NCBI GenBank assembly: GCA_944384525.1
Contig: CALWTR010000008.1
Coordinates: forward strand, 1 to 43,574
DNA length: 43,574 nucleotides
Source of the DNA: an uncultured Clostridia bacterium
GTDB taxonomy: Bacteria > Bacillota > Clostridia > Oscillospirales > CAG-272
Direction: 5' to 3'
Positions 24,297 to 33,082 of this stretch are shown here, piece after piece. Within the stretch, counting starts at the first letter, position 1. Each line of letters begins with the position of its first letter. The notes beneath the pieces were generated by a model. The model was not told the origin of the DNA. It searched no databases and saw only the letters and a program-made list of their open reading frames with translations. A program made the position numbers and the translations under genes.

Positions 24297-25196
24297 TCAC
24301 AGCAAGGCGAGTACGGCAAGAAGGAACAGAAGTGCCGCTTCCGGCACGAGCAGTGAACGGAGCGATGCGGACGCGATCGCCCGGTCGCTGCCCCCTCGAA
24401 ATGAGAATAATGCCGAAAGCTTTTTTCTGAATACTATCAAAGATACTATTACGATAAGCGCAAGCACGGATATCACGATATATATACAGGTAGTCAGCCC
24501 ATCATCTCCGCGGTACATAAGAAAAGCGGACAGAAGATTGTTCAGAAAATGCAGTATAAAAGATGGCACAAAGCTTTGCGCAATATAGTCAGCCACGGCG
24601 AATATAAGTCCTGCGGCAAAAGCATACGGAATGCTGAATATATTCGTATGCATGAGCGAAAACATCACGGCGCTTACAACTGCGGCTGCGATCCCAGGGG
24701 ATGCGCGCATCATGCGCAGCGGAAATACTCGGAATATCAGCTCCTCAAGCACTGCTGGTGCCAATGCTAGTGAAAATACGGCTGACCAGAAAGAGCCCGT
24801 AATTTCCTCGTTCTCCTGAGACGCTCCTGCCAGGCCGAGCAAGAGCTCCGTTCCTGCCGATACAGTCATTATGACCCACAGCGCCGGCAGCAGAAATATC
24901 AAAGTCACCAAAGCCGCTCGTCTGCCGAAGGAAAAACCGGGAGCAGACACGGTGCACTCTCCCGTTCCTGTGTCCCGCGGCACATCGGGGGTGAGCATGA
25001 AAGGAAAAAATAATAGCATAGGCAAAAGCCATGCCATTGCACCCGCCGCCTCGGAAAACGGTTCCGGGAGCAGAGATGAGGCGATCAAAAAAGCAATATA
25101 GACGAGGTAAAACAGAGATAACACATTAACTGCTTTTACCGGGTCGCTCAGATATTTTCCGAATTTATTCCGGAATGAATACGGCATAGTGCCCAT
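24297..25196 (-). CDS. CPBP-family intramembrane metalloprotease
   Basis: A 299-residue polytopic protein with about seven to eight membrane helices. The CPBP (CAAX protease/bacteriocin-processing, Abi) motifs are all present: EELIFRVFPLRM (EExxxR), FSLMHTNIF (FxxxH) and HFLNNLL (HxxxN), lying in the last helices. These glutamate proteases cleave within or near the membrane; in Firmicutes some give self-immunity to bacteriocins or process signals, others have no known role. The ATG at 25196 has GGAG eight bases before it. It follows rnr after 64 bases on the same strand. No bacteriocin gene is visible nearby. Confidence 0.88.
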   Translation of the reverse strand: MGTMPYSFRNKFGKYLSDPVKAVNVLSLFYLVYIAFLIASSLLPEPFSEAAGAMAWLLPMLLFFPFMLTPDVPRDTGTGECTVSAPGFSFGRRAALVTLIFLLPALWVIMTVSAGTELLLGLAGASQENEEITGSFWSAVFSLALAPAVLEELIFRVFPLRMMRASPGIAAAVVSAVMFSLMHTNIFSIPYAFAAGLIFAVADYIAQSFVPSFILHFLNNLLSAFLMYRGDDGLTTCIYIVISVLALIVIVSLIVFRKKLSALFSFRGGSDRAIASASLRSLLVPEAALLFLLAVLALL

Positions 25197-25260
25197 TTTT
25201 TATTCTCCAATAAAGATCATTCTCCCATCCTGCAACATAAGCCGCGGCGGGAGAGGAAAT

Positions 25261-27348
25261 TCAGCCCACTATCGAAAACCGCAATCTGGCTCTTGATATA
25301 TCAGCCTCTTCAAGCCGGACGCGTACCGCATCTCCGAGCCGGTACAGCTTATCTCCGGATCGGAGCGCATAATTTTTCTCATCATATATGAAATATCCGT
25401 TCATATCCTCGATCGGCACCAGGCCCTCACATGTGTTCTCCAGCTCGGCGAAGAGTCCAAAGGACGCGACGGAGCTCACCACTGCATCGAATATCTCACC
25501 TATAAATCCTGACATGTATATCGTCTTATACAGCGCCTCTATATTTCTCTCTGCGCTGAGAGCCACAAGTTCCGTTTCGCTTGCCGCCGCTGCCGCACGG
25601 CGCGCATAGTCCTCATATCTCTTAGGGCTCTCCCCTCCAAGCAGGACTTTGTGTATTATTCTGTGAGTAGCAAGGTCGCTAAGACGGCGTATCGGAGAGG
25701 TAAAGTGACAATAGAGCGGTATCCCCAGGCCGAAATGCGGTGACGGCACCTCGCTGTATTTGGCCTTGGACATCGTACGCAGAAGAGTATATGATACTGC
25801 TCCGGCTATCCCCTTCTCCCGCGCCGCGTCCAGCAACTTGCCGAACCCCTTTGCAAGCGCGGTATCAGCCCGTATAAAACTAGTGTCAAAGCCGAGGTTA
25901 TGAGCAAAAGTAACGAATTCCTTTAACTTTTCCTCCGGAGGTGTCTCATGGATACGGTATACACATGGGATCTGCTTAGAATGAAGTAAGGTAGCCACTC
26001 CCTCATTTGCGGCAAGCATGAATTGTTCTATCATCATTTCGCCGTCGCCGCGGGTGCGCCGGATTATATCTGTCGGTTCTCCGTCCTCGCCGAGGAGTAT
26101 TTTAGCCTCAGAACTCTCAAGCTCAAGCGCTCCGCGTTCTGCGCTCCTCTTTTTGAGGATCAGATACAACTCATGCATTTTCATAAGAGTCGGATAGACC
26201 TCTCTGTATTTCTGATAGAACTCAGAGTTCTTGCCGTGCTCAAACAAGTCGTTGACCTCGCTGTACACTCCTCTTACACGGCTTTTGATAACGCTCTGTT
26301 CCACCTTACATTTTTCTATCCTGCCGTCATCAGACAGCGTTATCAGCGCGGAGAGCGCATATTTTTTCTCGCCGGCGTTCAGCGAACACGCGCCGTTCGA
26401 CAGTGCCGGAGGCAGCATTGGAACGACCTTATCAGTAAAATATATGCTTGTCCCACGACTCATTGCGGCACGGTCAAGCGCTGTTCCCGGCTCTACATAA
26501 TATGACACGTCCGCAATATGGACTCCGAGTAGCCATTTTCCCCCCTCGAGGCGGCGGAGAGATATCGCGTCATCAAGGTCCTTTGCGTCTTCTCCGTCGA
26601 TCGTAAATATTACATCCCTGTCGCGGACCGTACGTCCGTCATCCGTCACTGGACGTGATGCGGATAGAGCCGCCTCGCGAAGTTCCTCCTCGGTAAAATC
26701 AACTGTGACGCCGCACTCCGCAAGTATCGCCTCATAGTTGGCTCCGCGAGAGTCCGACGGGCCGAACACCCGTATGACCTTTCCGAAAATTCCGGAATGG
26801 CCTTTGCTCCCATACAGCTCAACCTCGACCTTATCTCCCGGCACTCCTCCGCAGTCATCGGTTATCTCGGGAGTTATATTCAGTTTCGTGTCGTCCGGAA
26901 CAAGGAACAGCTTTCCCCTGCCGAAATGGTGTCCGCCCCGGAAACGACGAAGAGATCCGCCCTCAATAAGAGTGCCTATCACGGTCTTATTAACAGCCTC
27001 AAGCACCTCGGTTATACGCCCCTCGGTCCGCTCCGTGCCGTCCCTGTCCCTATATTTTCTGTATCTTACGCGAACTCGGTCGCCGTTAAGAGCTCCGGAG
27101 GAAAAGCGGGCGGGGATGAATATATCGTCTCCGTTCCATCCGTCGACGGTAGGGCGCACAAAACCATATCCGCTCCTTGCAGATGAAAATACTCCGTCAA
27201 CGACAGACTCATCTGACATATGCCGTCTTGCCTGAGCCATCCGAGCTTTGGAGCCGCGCTTCACCGCGCTCCTTGCGGTAAAACGGTCGATATTCTTTCT
27301 ACCCCTGCCGTAACTTTTATTTTTTGAATTCTTTTTATTTTTCTTCAT
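25261..27348 (-). CDS. rnr: Ribonuclease R
   Basis: RNase R is a 3'-to-5' exoribonuclease that degrades structured RNA and works with trans-translation. The 695 residues show a very basic N-terminus (1-45), cold-shock-like OB domains (GVFSSARSGYGFVRP, about 52-66), the RNB catalytic core with the magnesium-binding DGEDAKDLDDA, the LPxxLSNGxCSLN segment, and a C-terminal S1 domain (FIGEIFDAVVSSV onward). It lacks the N-terminal winged-helix found in longer RNase R proteins. GGAGGT lies eight bases before the ATG. It follows secG, the common secG-rnr order, but a terminator-like hairpin separates them. smpB does not follow. Confidence 0.95.
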   Translation of the reverse strand: MKKNKKNSKNKSYGRGRKNIDRFTARSAVKRGSKARMAQARRHMSDESVVDGVFSSARSGYGFVRPTVDGWNGDDIFIPARFSSGALNGDRVRVRYRKYRDRDGTERTEGRITEVLEAVNKTVIGTLIEGGSLRRFRGGHHFGRGKLFLVPDDTKLNITPEITDDCGGVPGDKVEVELYGSKGHSGIFGKVIRVFGPSDSRGANYEAILAECGVTVDFTEEELREAALSASRPVTDDGRTVRDRDVIFTIDGEDAKDLDDAISLRRLEGGKWLLGVHIADVSYYVEPGTALDRAAMSRGTSIYFTDKVVPMLPPALSNGACSLNAGEKKYALSALITLSDDGRIEKCKVEQSVIKSRVRGVYSEVNDLFEHGKNSEFYQKYREVYPTLMKMHELYLILKKRSAERGALELESSEAKILLGEDGEPTDIIRRTRGDGEMMIEQFMLAANEGVATLLHSKQIPCVYRIHETPPEEKLKEFVTFAHNLGFDTSFIRADTALAKGFGKLLDAAREKGIAGAVSYTLLRTMSKAKYSEVPSPHFGLGIPLYCHFTSPIRRLSDLATHRIIHKVLLGGESPKRYEDYARRAAAAASETELVALSAERNIEALYKTIYMSGFIGEIFDAVVSSVASFGLFAELENTCEGLVPIEDMNGYFIYDEKNYALRSGDKLYRLGDAVRVRLEEADISRARLRFSIVG

Positions 27349-27386
27349 AAGAGGTCACCTCCGTCAAAACTCCGGATCTTGCCCGG

Positions 27387-27429
27387 AAAATAAAAGAAAA
27401 GCGGAAAAAGCAAGGCCGCTCTTTCCGCT
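27387..27429 (-). terminator. Terminator-like hairpin between secG and rnr
   Basis: On the minus strand AGCGGAAA (27422-27429) pairs with TTTCCGCT (27400-27407) across a 14-base loop and is followed by TTTCTTTTATTTT. No promoter is evident between it and rnr, so it probably attenuates and does not fully stop transcription. Confidence 0.65.
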
Positions 27430-27475
27430 GTCCGATCGGGGATACCCCGAATATAACTCCGCCATACGGTGTTTA

Positions 27476-27778
27476 TCAGTCAAAAATAGTACTGAACTCG
27501 GAGATCTCTTTCCAGTATCCAATGTTCTCCATGCTGTACGTATAGTCAGGCTGAACGACATACATGATAAAAACGAGGAGCGCAAAAATCACCCCGACGA
27601 TCACAGTCCATTTTTCAAGGACTGCTTCGATCCGGCTTCCGCCCGTCCTTCCGTAAAAGGTATCGGCACTTCCGGATATGGTACCGGAGAGCCCGTTAGA
27701 CTTATCCTTCTGAAGCAGGACCGCCACAACAAGAAACAGAGCGGATACAAGAAGCAGAGCGGCAAGAACGTATTCCAT
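27476..27778 (-). CDS. secG: Preprotein translocase subunit SecG
   Basis: SecG is the small accessory subunit of the SecYEG channel. The 100-residue protein has two membrane helices (about 3-22 and 57-77) joined by the conserved loop LLQKDKSNGLSGTISGSADT, which is the family signature, followed by RIEAVLEKW. It carries about 20 more residues at the C-terminus than the shortest SecG proteins. It has its own promoter and is followed by rnr. Confidence 0.93.
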   Translation of the reverse strand: MEYVLAALLLVSALFLVVAVLLQKDKSNGLSGTISGSADTFYGRTGGSRIEAVLEKWTVIVGVIFALLVFIMYVVQPDYTYSMENIGYWKEISEFSTIFD

Positions 27779-27889
27779 ATTTCACACAAGACCCGACATG
27801 CGGGAGATCCTTCCTGAGATATTGCCCTATAAACGGCGCGCCGTGACGGAACGTTTGGCGTTTGCAATGCACGATCGGGCTTTTTGTTT

Positions 27890-27918
27890 ATTCTACCATA
27901 TTATTCCCAAAATTGCAA
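27890..27918 (-). promoter_or_regulatory. Sigma-A promoter of secG
   Basis: TTGCAA (27913-27918) and TAGAAT (27890-27895) on the minus strand with a 17-base spacer. The leader to the secG ATG is about 105 bases. Confidence 0.75.
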
Positions 27919-27956
27919 GATATTTTTAAAATTTTAGAAGAAAGTACGAACGCACG

Positions 27957-30329
27957 TCATCTTACCATGCCGTCACCATCATCGGACAGCTCCCAGAAAC
28001 GGTCTAAGAGCGCCTTGAGCGATTCCGCGTTCCCGACAAATTTCAGGCCGCGCCAATGAGGAGGGATTATTTCACGATACACCGGATCGGCAAATCTGTC
28101 GTCAGCAAGAACTATTATACCTCTGTCCTCCTCACGGCGTATAACTCTTCCGGCGGCCTGAAGCACCCTGTTCATTCCCGGATAAATATAAGCGTACTGC
28201 TTACCGCTGTCGCTTTTTTCATCATAATACGCAGCTATCGCCTCGCGCTCAAAAGACAGCTGAGGGATCCCCGATCCTATGATTATTGCTCCGATAAGAC
28301 GGTCTCCGGCAAGATCTATACCCTCTGAATATATCCCCCCCATAACGCAAAACGCCACGAGATAACCGCGGTTTTCCGCGGAAAACGCCGCAATGAACTT
28401 TTCACGCTCGCTCCCGCTCATCCCGCGCCTTTGTATCATAGTCTTTATTTTCGGGTGACGCCTGCGAAAATATTCATAAAGTAGCTCCATGTAATCGAAA
28501 GAGGGGCAAAATACCATATAATTTCCCCGTCTCGCGCTCAGCGCCGCATCCACTATCCTGCATACCGCCGAAAGCGTTCTGTCACGATCGGTAAGCCTCG
28601 TGCTTATCTTATCCATTACCGCGATCATCAGTCTGTCCCTGTCAAACGGCGACTGAAGGGACAGAGTCGGCGAAGAACGATCCCCTCCCAAAATATCCCT
28701 GTAATAGTTCAGCGGCAGAAGAGTTGCGGAAAAGAACACTGCCGCGCGACCGCGGTCCAGCCTTGATGATATCATCTCGGACGGATCTATACAATAAAGC
28801 TTAAAGATATACTCATCTCCGTGGCGAAAGACAAAGTATTCATATTTGTCATTATAAACTCTCAGAATGTCAACAAAACTTTTAATTTTATAATAAAATT
28901 CTTTTTCTTGATCGCAGTTCCCGGCTCCGTCACTATCGTTTGGCACAGAAGACATGCGCTTGAGCGCGGAGAAATAAGTCTCCTCCGCCATCTTTAGCAA
29001 TGAGACCGCAAATTCTCTCAGGGTATCCGGTATCCTCCGTCCGTGAGACGCCCCTTCAACGTTCTCGTCATCACCGCGTATCATGTCCCCTATCTCCGCC
29101 CCGACAAGTTTCTCGAACTTCTGCCGTGCGGTATGCAAAAATGGATATTTCAGCTCCGGAACGGAAAAATCGGAGGAGGAAAGTTCTACGGAATACATAT
29201 CCCGCGCTCTATCCGCAAGGTTATGCGCCTCATCTACAAGGAACAAGTATTCACCGGGGAAATCAAAGTAGCGCCTAAAATATACCCGCATATCAAAAAG
29301 ATAGTTGAAATCGCAGATTATAACGTCGCATTTTTCGCTGTATTCGAGCGAAAGCTCATACGGGCATACTCCGTGCCGCTCTGCCGACGCGCGTATATCC
29401 GCCTCTCCGATCGCGCCGTCCCTTTCGCCGTAAAGCTCTCTGACCGCCTCTGCCATCCTCTCCCCGGCATCTTTGCCGCCGATCTCATTCATACAAGGAC
29501 AGCCTGTGCCCGCGCGGCACTCCAGAGCATAAGGACAGATCCTATCCCTTGCGATCACATGCACAGCCTTTATACATGCGCCGGAGACGCAGAGCTCGTC
29601 AATACACCTCATCGCCGCTATGGCCGCGGTAGTTTTCGGTGTGAGATAAAACGCTTTCACGCACTTTCCCTCTCCGATCGCTCTGACCGCCGGGAACAAT
29701 ACCGACACCGTCTTTCCTATACCGGTAGGAGCACAGGCATAGAGCCTGCTGCCCGCGGCCGCCGCGCGGTACACGGCGTTTATAAGTTCCTTCTGCCCAT
29801 CGCGCACAGCGCGGTAAGGAAAACGAACGCTCCTCAGTGTGGGCAACCGCCTCGATATCCTGTCCGCTTCATATCGCGCATATTCCGCCGCAGATATCTT
29901 GAGTCTCTCAAAAAATTCGCTCAGCTGTGCTGGACGCGGGGAATATGATACAGTGTTCTCCTCTCCGTCCGCAGATTTATATTTTATATTTATGCGCGCC
30001 GCTTTTTTGTCCGAGACCGCAGAATATATATAAGCGCATACATATGCCTCACCCTTGGTCTGCATAGCAAATCCGCGCTTCGGGTGTTTAGGAGAAGAGT
30101 CCGTCATATAAGTGAAGTTCAGGCATCCGCCATCCTCAGATGAAAAACTGCCGCAGACGGAAAACAGTATATCGTCAACAAAAAAATCATAGCAAAGCGG
30201 CACTGCCGAGTCCCCATCCGCCGCAGGGTCCTCAGTCTCATCATAAAAAACGCATTTTGCACGGCGACCTATCGAGACAAATTCCCTGACCGATATCAGA
30301 ACCTTGTTGTTCTCCGGATCGAATTTCAT
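27957..30329 (-). CDS. XPD/DinG-like iron-sulfur DNA helicase with an N-terminal nuclease-like domain
   Basis: A superfamily 2 helicase of 790 residues. Walker A is APTGIGKT (200-207), the DEAH box is VDEAHN (365-370), and motif VI is AAGRVIRREEDRG near the C-terminus. Cysteines between motifs I and II (C265, C271, C277, C279 and C322) are placed like the 4Fe-4S ligands of XPD, DinG and Rad3. Residues 1-165 have the layout of the PD-(D/E)xK (Cas4-like) domain found in clostridial homologues of this helicase, but the acidic and Lys residues expected there are not evident. It probably unwinds DNA 5' to 3' in repair. Its ATG lies almost on a GGAGG, an unusually short spacing. It has its own promoter. 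Confidence 0.85.
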   Translation of the reverse strand: MKFDPENNKVLISVREFVSIGRRAKCVFYDETEDPAADGDSAVPLCYDFFVDDILFSVCGSFSSEDGGCLNFTYMTDSSPKHPKRGFAMQTKGEAYVCAYIYSAVSDKKAARINIKYKSADGEENTVSYSPRPAQLSEFFERLKISAAEYARYEADRISRRLPTLRSVRFPYRAVRDGQKELINAVYRAAAAGSRLYACAPTGIGKTVSVLFPAVRAIGEGKCVKAFYLTPKTTAAIAAMRCIDELCVSGACIKAVHVIARDRICPYALECRAGTGCPCMNEIGGKDAGERMAEAVRELYGERDGAIGEADIRASAERHGVCPYELSLEYSEKCDVIICDFNYLFDMRVYFRRYFDFPGEYLFLVDEAHNLADRARDMYSVELSSSDFSVPELKYPFLHTARQKFEKLVGAEIGDMIRGDDENVEGASHGRRIPDTLREFAVSLLKMAEETYFSALKRMSSVPNDSDGAGNCDQEKEFYYKIKSFVDILRVYNDKYEYFVFRHGDEYIFKLYCIDPSEMISSRLDRGRAAVFFSATLLPLNYYRDILGGDRSSPTLSLQSPFDRDRLMIAVMDKISTRLTDRDRTLSAVCRIVDAALSARRGNYMVFCPSFDYMELLYEYFRRRHPKIKTMIQRRGMSGSEREKFIAAFSAENRGYLVAFCVMGGIYSEGIDLAGDRLIGAIIIGSGIPQLSFEREAIAAYYDEKSDSGKQYAYIYPGMNRVLQAAGRVIRREEDRGIIVLADDRFADPVYREIIPPHWRGLKFVGNAESLKALLDRFWELSDDGDGMVR

Positions 30330-30380
30330 ACCTCCGCCGCCTTTCCCGCAAAATATTACGGATCTGCTCCGTATACTGAT

Positions 30381-30409
30381 ATTTTAACACATAACCGTTT
30401 TCCGGTCAA
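30381..30409 (-). promoter_or_regulatory. Sigma-A promoter of the XPD-like helicase
   Basis: TTGACC (30404-30409) and TAAAAT (30381-30386) on the minus strand, spacer 17 bases, about 50 bases before the start codon. Confidence 0.78.
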
Positions 30410-30486
30410 GCAAATTTGCCTCTCAGCCGAAGCTGTCCAGGCATCTTATCCCTGTCTTTATCGGTCAAATTATTGGCGCCCGATTA

Positions 30487-30515
30487 TTGACAAAATCACC
30501 GCTTAAGTATATAAT
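30487..30515 (+). promoter_or_regulatory. Sigma-A promoter of the EamA transporter gene
   Basis: Perfect TTGACA (30487-30492) and TATAAT (30510-30515) with a 17-base spacer; the mRNA leader is only about 20 bases and contains GGAGG (30532-30536). Confidence 0.9.
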
Positions 30516-30542
30516 ATTCGTGTTTATTTATGGAGGCAAGGG

Positions 30543-31601
30543 ATGAAGACCACTTCAAAAAAGGCAATTTCTACAGTTCTGTGTACTGCCGCCGCAGCAC
30601 TCTGGGGATATGCGTTCGTAGCGCAGAAAATGCTCTCATACGAGCTTGAACCGTTCACCGTGGGAACGATGCGCGCGGTTATTGCTACTGTTACTATCGC
30701 GATAGCAATTTTAGTGTTCGATGCAATAAACGGCAAGGGTCGCCGACTATTTTCCATAAAAAACAAGAAGCTGAAGATAGGGATCAACAAGACTGAACTC
30801 CTAGGCGGCTTCCTCTGCGGGATCATCCTGTCCGCCGCATCTACCGTACAGCAATTCGGCATAACCGGCACCGATTCCGGCAAAGCCGCATTCATCACCA
30901 CGCTTTATGTCGTCATAGTACCTATATATTCGCTGTTTTTCAAAAAGAAGTCTCCGCCGCTCGTATGGTTCAGCATCGCGGTAGCGGTAGTCGGATTTTA
31001 CCTTATATCCGTTAAGGACTCTTTCAAAATAGAGGCCTCGGACATGCTGGTATTTGTATGTTCTCTTATTTTCGCATGGCATATCGTCGTGATCGGTATA
31101 CTGTCACCCAAATGCGACGGGTTCAGGATCTCGCTTGTACAATTTGCAACGATGGCTGTAATAACCGCACCTATCTCGATCATAGCCGAACGCCCCTCTC
31201 TGTCCGCGATCGCCTCTTCCGCGCTCCCTCTGCTCTACCTTGGAATTTTTTCAAGCGGTATAGCCTACACACTCCAGATCCTCGGACAGAAATATGCAAA
31301 TCCGGCAGTCGCATCAGTCTTATTGTCTTTGGAATCTGTCTTCGGCGTTATCGGAGGCGCCACCATACTCGGAGAAAAAATGACCGTCCGCGAATACATA
31401 GGCTGCGCGATCGTATTTGTCGCCGTCGTAATATCACAGCTTTCCTCGGGTACCGATAATTCGAAAGTTACGGATCCTCAAACGCCTGTCCCGTCCGGGC
31501 AGGAGAGCGAAACTCTCAGCCCCTCCTCTGCAGGAGTCACCGCCGAGGCGAATGAAAGTGCGGAGGCGGACAAGTGCGCGCCGGATACGTCTGAAAAATA
31601 A
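30543..31601 (+). CDS. EamA/DMT-family transporter
   Basis: A 352-residue protein with ten predicted membrane helices in two repeated EamA halves: the first ends near GFYLISVKDSF, and the second covers LVFVCSLIFAW to VAVVISQLSS. The helix-1 motif ALWGYAFVAQK and the helix 8-9 motif LESVFGVIGGATILGEKMT are typical of drug/metabolite exporters of this superfamily. The substrate is unknown. A hydrophilic tail of about 50 residues rich in Ser, Glu and Pro follows the last helix, unusual for the family. It is a single-gene transcript with a consensus promoter and a strong terminator. Confidence 0.88.
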   Translation: MKTTSKKAISTVLCTAAAALWGYAFVAQKMLSYELEPFTVGTMRAVIATVTIAIAILVFDAINGKGRRLFSIKNKKLKIGINKTELLGGFLCGIILSAASTVQQFGITGTDSGKAAFITTLYVVIVPIYSLFFKKKSPPLVWFSIAVAVVGFYLISVKDSFKIEASDMLVFVCSLIFAWHIVVIGILSPKCDGFRISLVQFATMAVITAPISIIAERPSLSAIASSALPLLYLGIFSSGIAYTLQILGQKYANPAVASVLLSLESVFGVIGGATILGEKMTVREYIGCAIVFVAVVISQLSSGTDNSKVTDPQTPVPSGQESETLSPSSAGVTAEANESAEADKCAPDTSEK

Positions 31602-31607
31602 AAATCG

Positions 31608-31648
31608 AAAGGGCTCTGACTTATAAAGGTCAGAGCCCTTTGCCTTAG
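31608..31648. terminator. Bidirectional terminator after the EamA gene
   Basis: A perfect 13-bp stem, AAAGGGCTCTGAC (31608-31620) with GTCAGAGCCCTTT (31629-31641), loop of eight bases. It lies between two convergent genes. Confidence 0.85.
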
Positions 31649-31699
31649 TGTCTCACCGTATATTTATTTTATCCGGCGCATATTTATTGAGTTTTATTT

Positions 31700-32848
31700 T
31701 TATATATTTATCTCTCTGTTCTCCAGCGCCGCAAGCCCTATTCTCAGCGCCTTAGCGGCTATGAGCCTAGTCTCTTCATCCTTTCCGAGTATCGCAGGCA
31801 GAAGATGCCTATACAGCTCTCCCTTTACCGTCATATCCTTTTTCAGGTTATCTGTACCGTAAAGAGGCAAAGTCTTGTCTCTGAGCTCAAAGTGATAGAG
31901 CCCGAACGACTCGCAATCAAAGGTTTTCGGAAGTATGAAAGAAGGGATTATATTTCCGACGACATCGACCCTGAGCGCAGTATCTATACCGTATCCCTTT
32001 TCCGATATCATGCGGCTTATCCTGCTGACCACCTCATTCACAGCGCTGACTCCGGTTATGTCAATTACTTCAGTAACATGCTTCAAGTGTCCGAACGACA
32101 AACGCTTGACGTCGACCGAGAGCTCCTCGTCCGCATATTCGACTGCAACGAGATTCGCTCCTCCCATCCCGGGATCGGAAAAAGAACAGCTTTCGAGCGC
32201 TCCGCAATAACTATATATCGAATCTCCTACGCGAACAAACTCAGACGCGCTGTGACGAGAACCGAAAGCATAGTAATCAGCGCCAAAGTTCTGTATCTCA
32301 GCCGGGCTGATAGGACAGCGCCCGGAATCCTCGGCGCCGTCAAGATCGCAGTACCCCGCTACGATATTGACCCGCGTGTTATCGTCCGCGCGGCGCGAAC
32401 CGAGCACGTGCCCGCCATGAGTCTTGCCCAGGAACGCCCAGCCGTATACCGTAACGTTATACTCATCAAAGTCGAATCTGCCGAGCGAATCATCAGAAAA
32501 GATATATACGTTGGACGGCATCCTGCCTGATGTATATATCGGGTTATCCGTATAGCGGTCAGAGCTACCCGGCGCTATGACGAATTTGGTATCCGGAGAG
32601 TTCTTTATCTCGCGTATTATTATTTCCGCGGTGTTATTGGTAGCGTAATCTATATCGAAAAGATCTCCGCATATAAGAACTATGTTGACGCCTCTGTCTC
32701 TCACATACTGCATCATCCTGATGAATGCTGCGCGCAGCTCTCTGCGCCTCTCCTCGCTCTTTTCCGGAGGCAAGTCGAGATACGGGCTGTCAAGATGTAT
32801 ATCGCTTACATGAAGCAGCTTTACAATGTTCTTGCTTGCGTTGCTCAT
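31700..32848 (-). CDS. SbcD/Mre11 (YhaO)-like metallophosphoesterase with missing metal ligands
   Basis: A 382-residue protein related to the DNA repair exonuclease group of calcineurin-like phosphoesterases. Motif I (SDIH, D16 and H18) and motif II (GDLFD, D62) are present, but the later motifs are altered: the GNHD box reads GSSD (94-97), the His-bearing strand reads VAGYCDLD (163-170), and the GHxH box reads GSRH (196-199). Several ligands of the two-metal centre are thus gone, so it may be inactive or a structural or binding protein. I start it at the ATG at 32848; the upstream GTG at 32896 has no ribosome binding site. No SbcC/YhaN-type ATPase partner is visible; the gene stands alone. 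Confidence 0.8.
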   Translation of the reverse strand: MSNASKNIVKLLHVSDIHLDSPYLDLPPEKSEERRRELRAAFIRMMQYVRDRGVNIVLICGDLFDIDYATNNTAEIIIREIKNSPDTKFVIAPGSSDRYTDNPIYTSGRMPSNVYIFSDDSLGRFDFDEYNVTVYGWAFLGKTHGGHVLGSRRADDNTRVNIVAGYCDLDGAEDSGRCPISPAEIQNFGADYYAFGSRHSASEFVRVGDSIYSYCGALESCSFSDPGMGGANLVAVEYADEELSVDVKRLSFGHLKHVTEVIDITGVSAVNEVVSRISRMISEKGYGIDTALRVDVVGNIIPSFILPKTFDCESFGLYHFELRDKTLPLYGTDNLKKDMTVKGELYRHLLPAILGKDEETRLIAAKALRIGLAALENREINI

Positions 32849-33006
32849 TTTATTGACTGTTCCTTTCTTTTCCGGGCTTTCCGACTCCGCCGGCACTGCC
32901 GGACATCACCATTACCGACAAAATATTGAATGCGGTACAAAAATATTTTACCGTGCATATTATACCACACGAAAAAAAATTATGCAACATATTTATACAA
33001 AATCAC

Positions 33007-33035
33007 TTGAAAGAGTTTAGCTTTTATGATAAAAT
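33007..33035 (+). promoter_or_regulatory. Sigma-A promoter of the orphan methyltransferase
   Basis: TTGAAA (33007-33012) and TAAAAT (33030-33035), spacer 17 bases, about 45 bases before the ATG at 33083. Confidence 0.75.
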
Positions 33036-33082
33036 AAATTTGACTTTATTTTGCGGCAGAAATTACCGGGGGAGGATTCGAT

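Noticed and set aside
24297-25196. The CPBP protease as part of a bacteriocin cluster
   Set aside because: No leader-peptide gene, peptidase-containing transporter or modification enzyme is nearby; the neighbours are housekeeping genes.
29043-29948. A 301-codon plus-strand open frame inside the helicase gene
   Set aside because: It lies antisense to a gene with all helicase motifs, has biased Arg/Ser/His-rich composition and no recognisable motif; it is a shadow frame.
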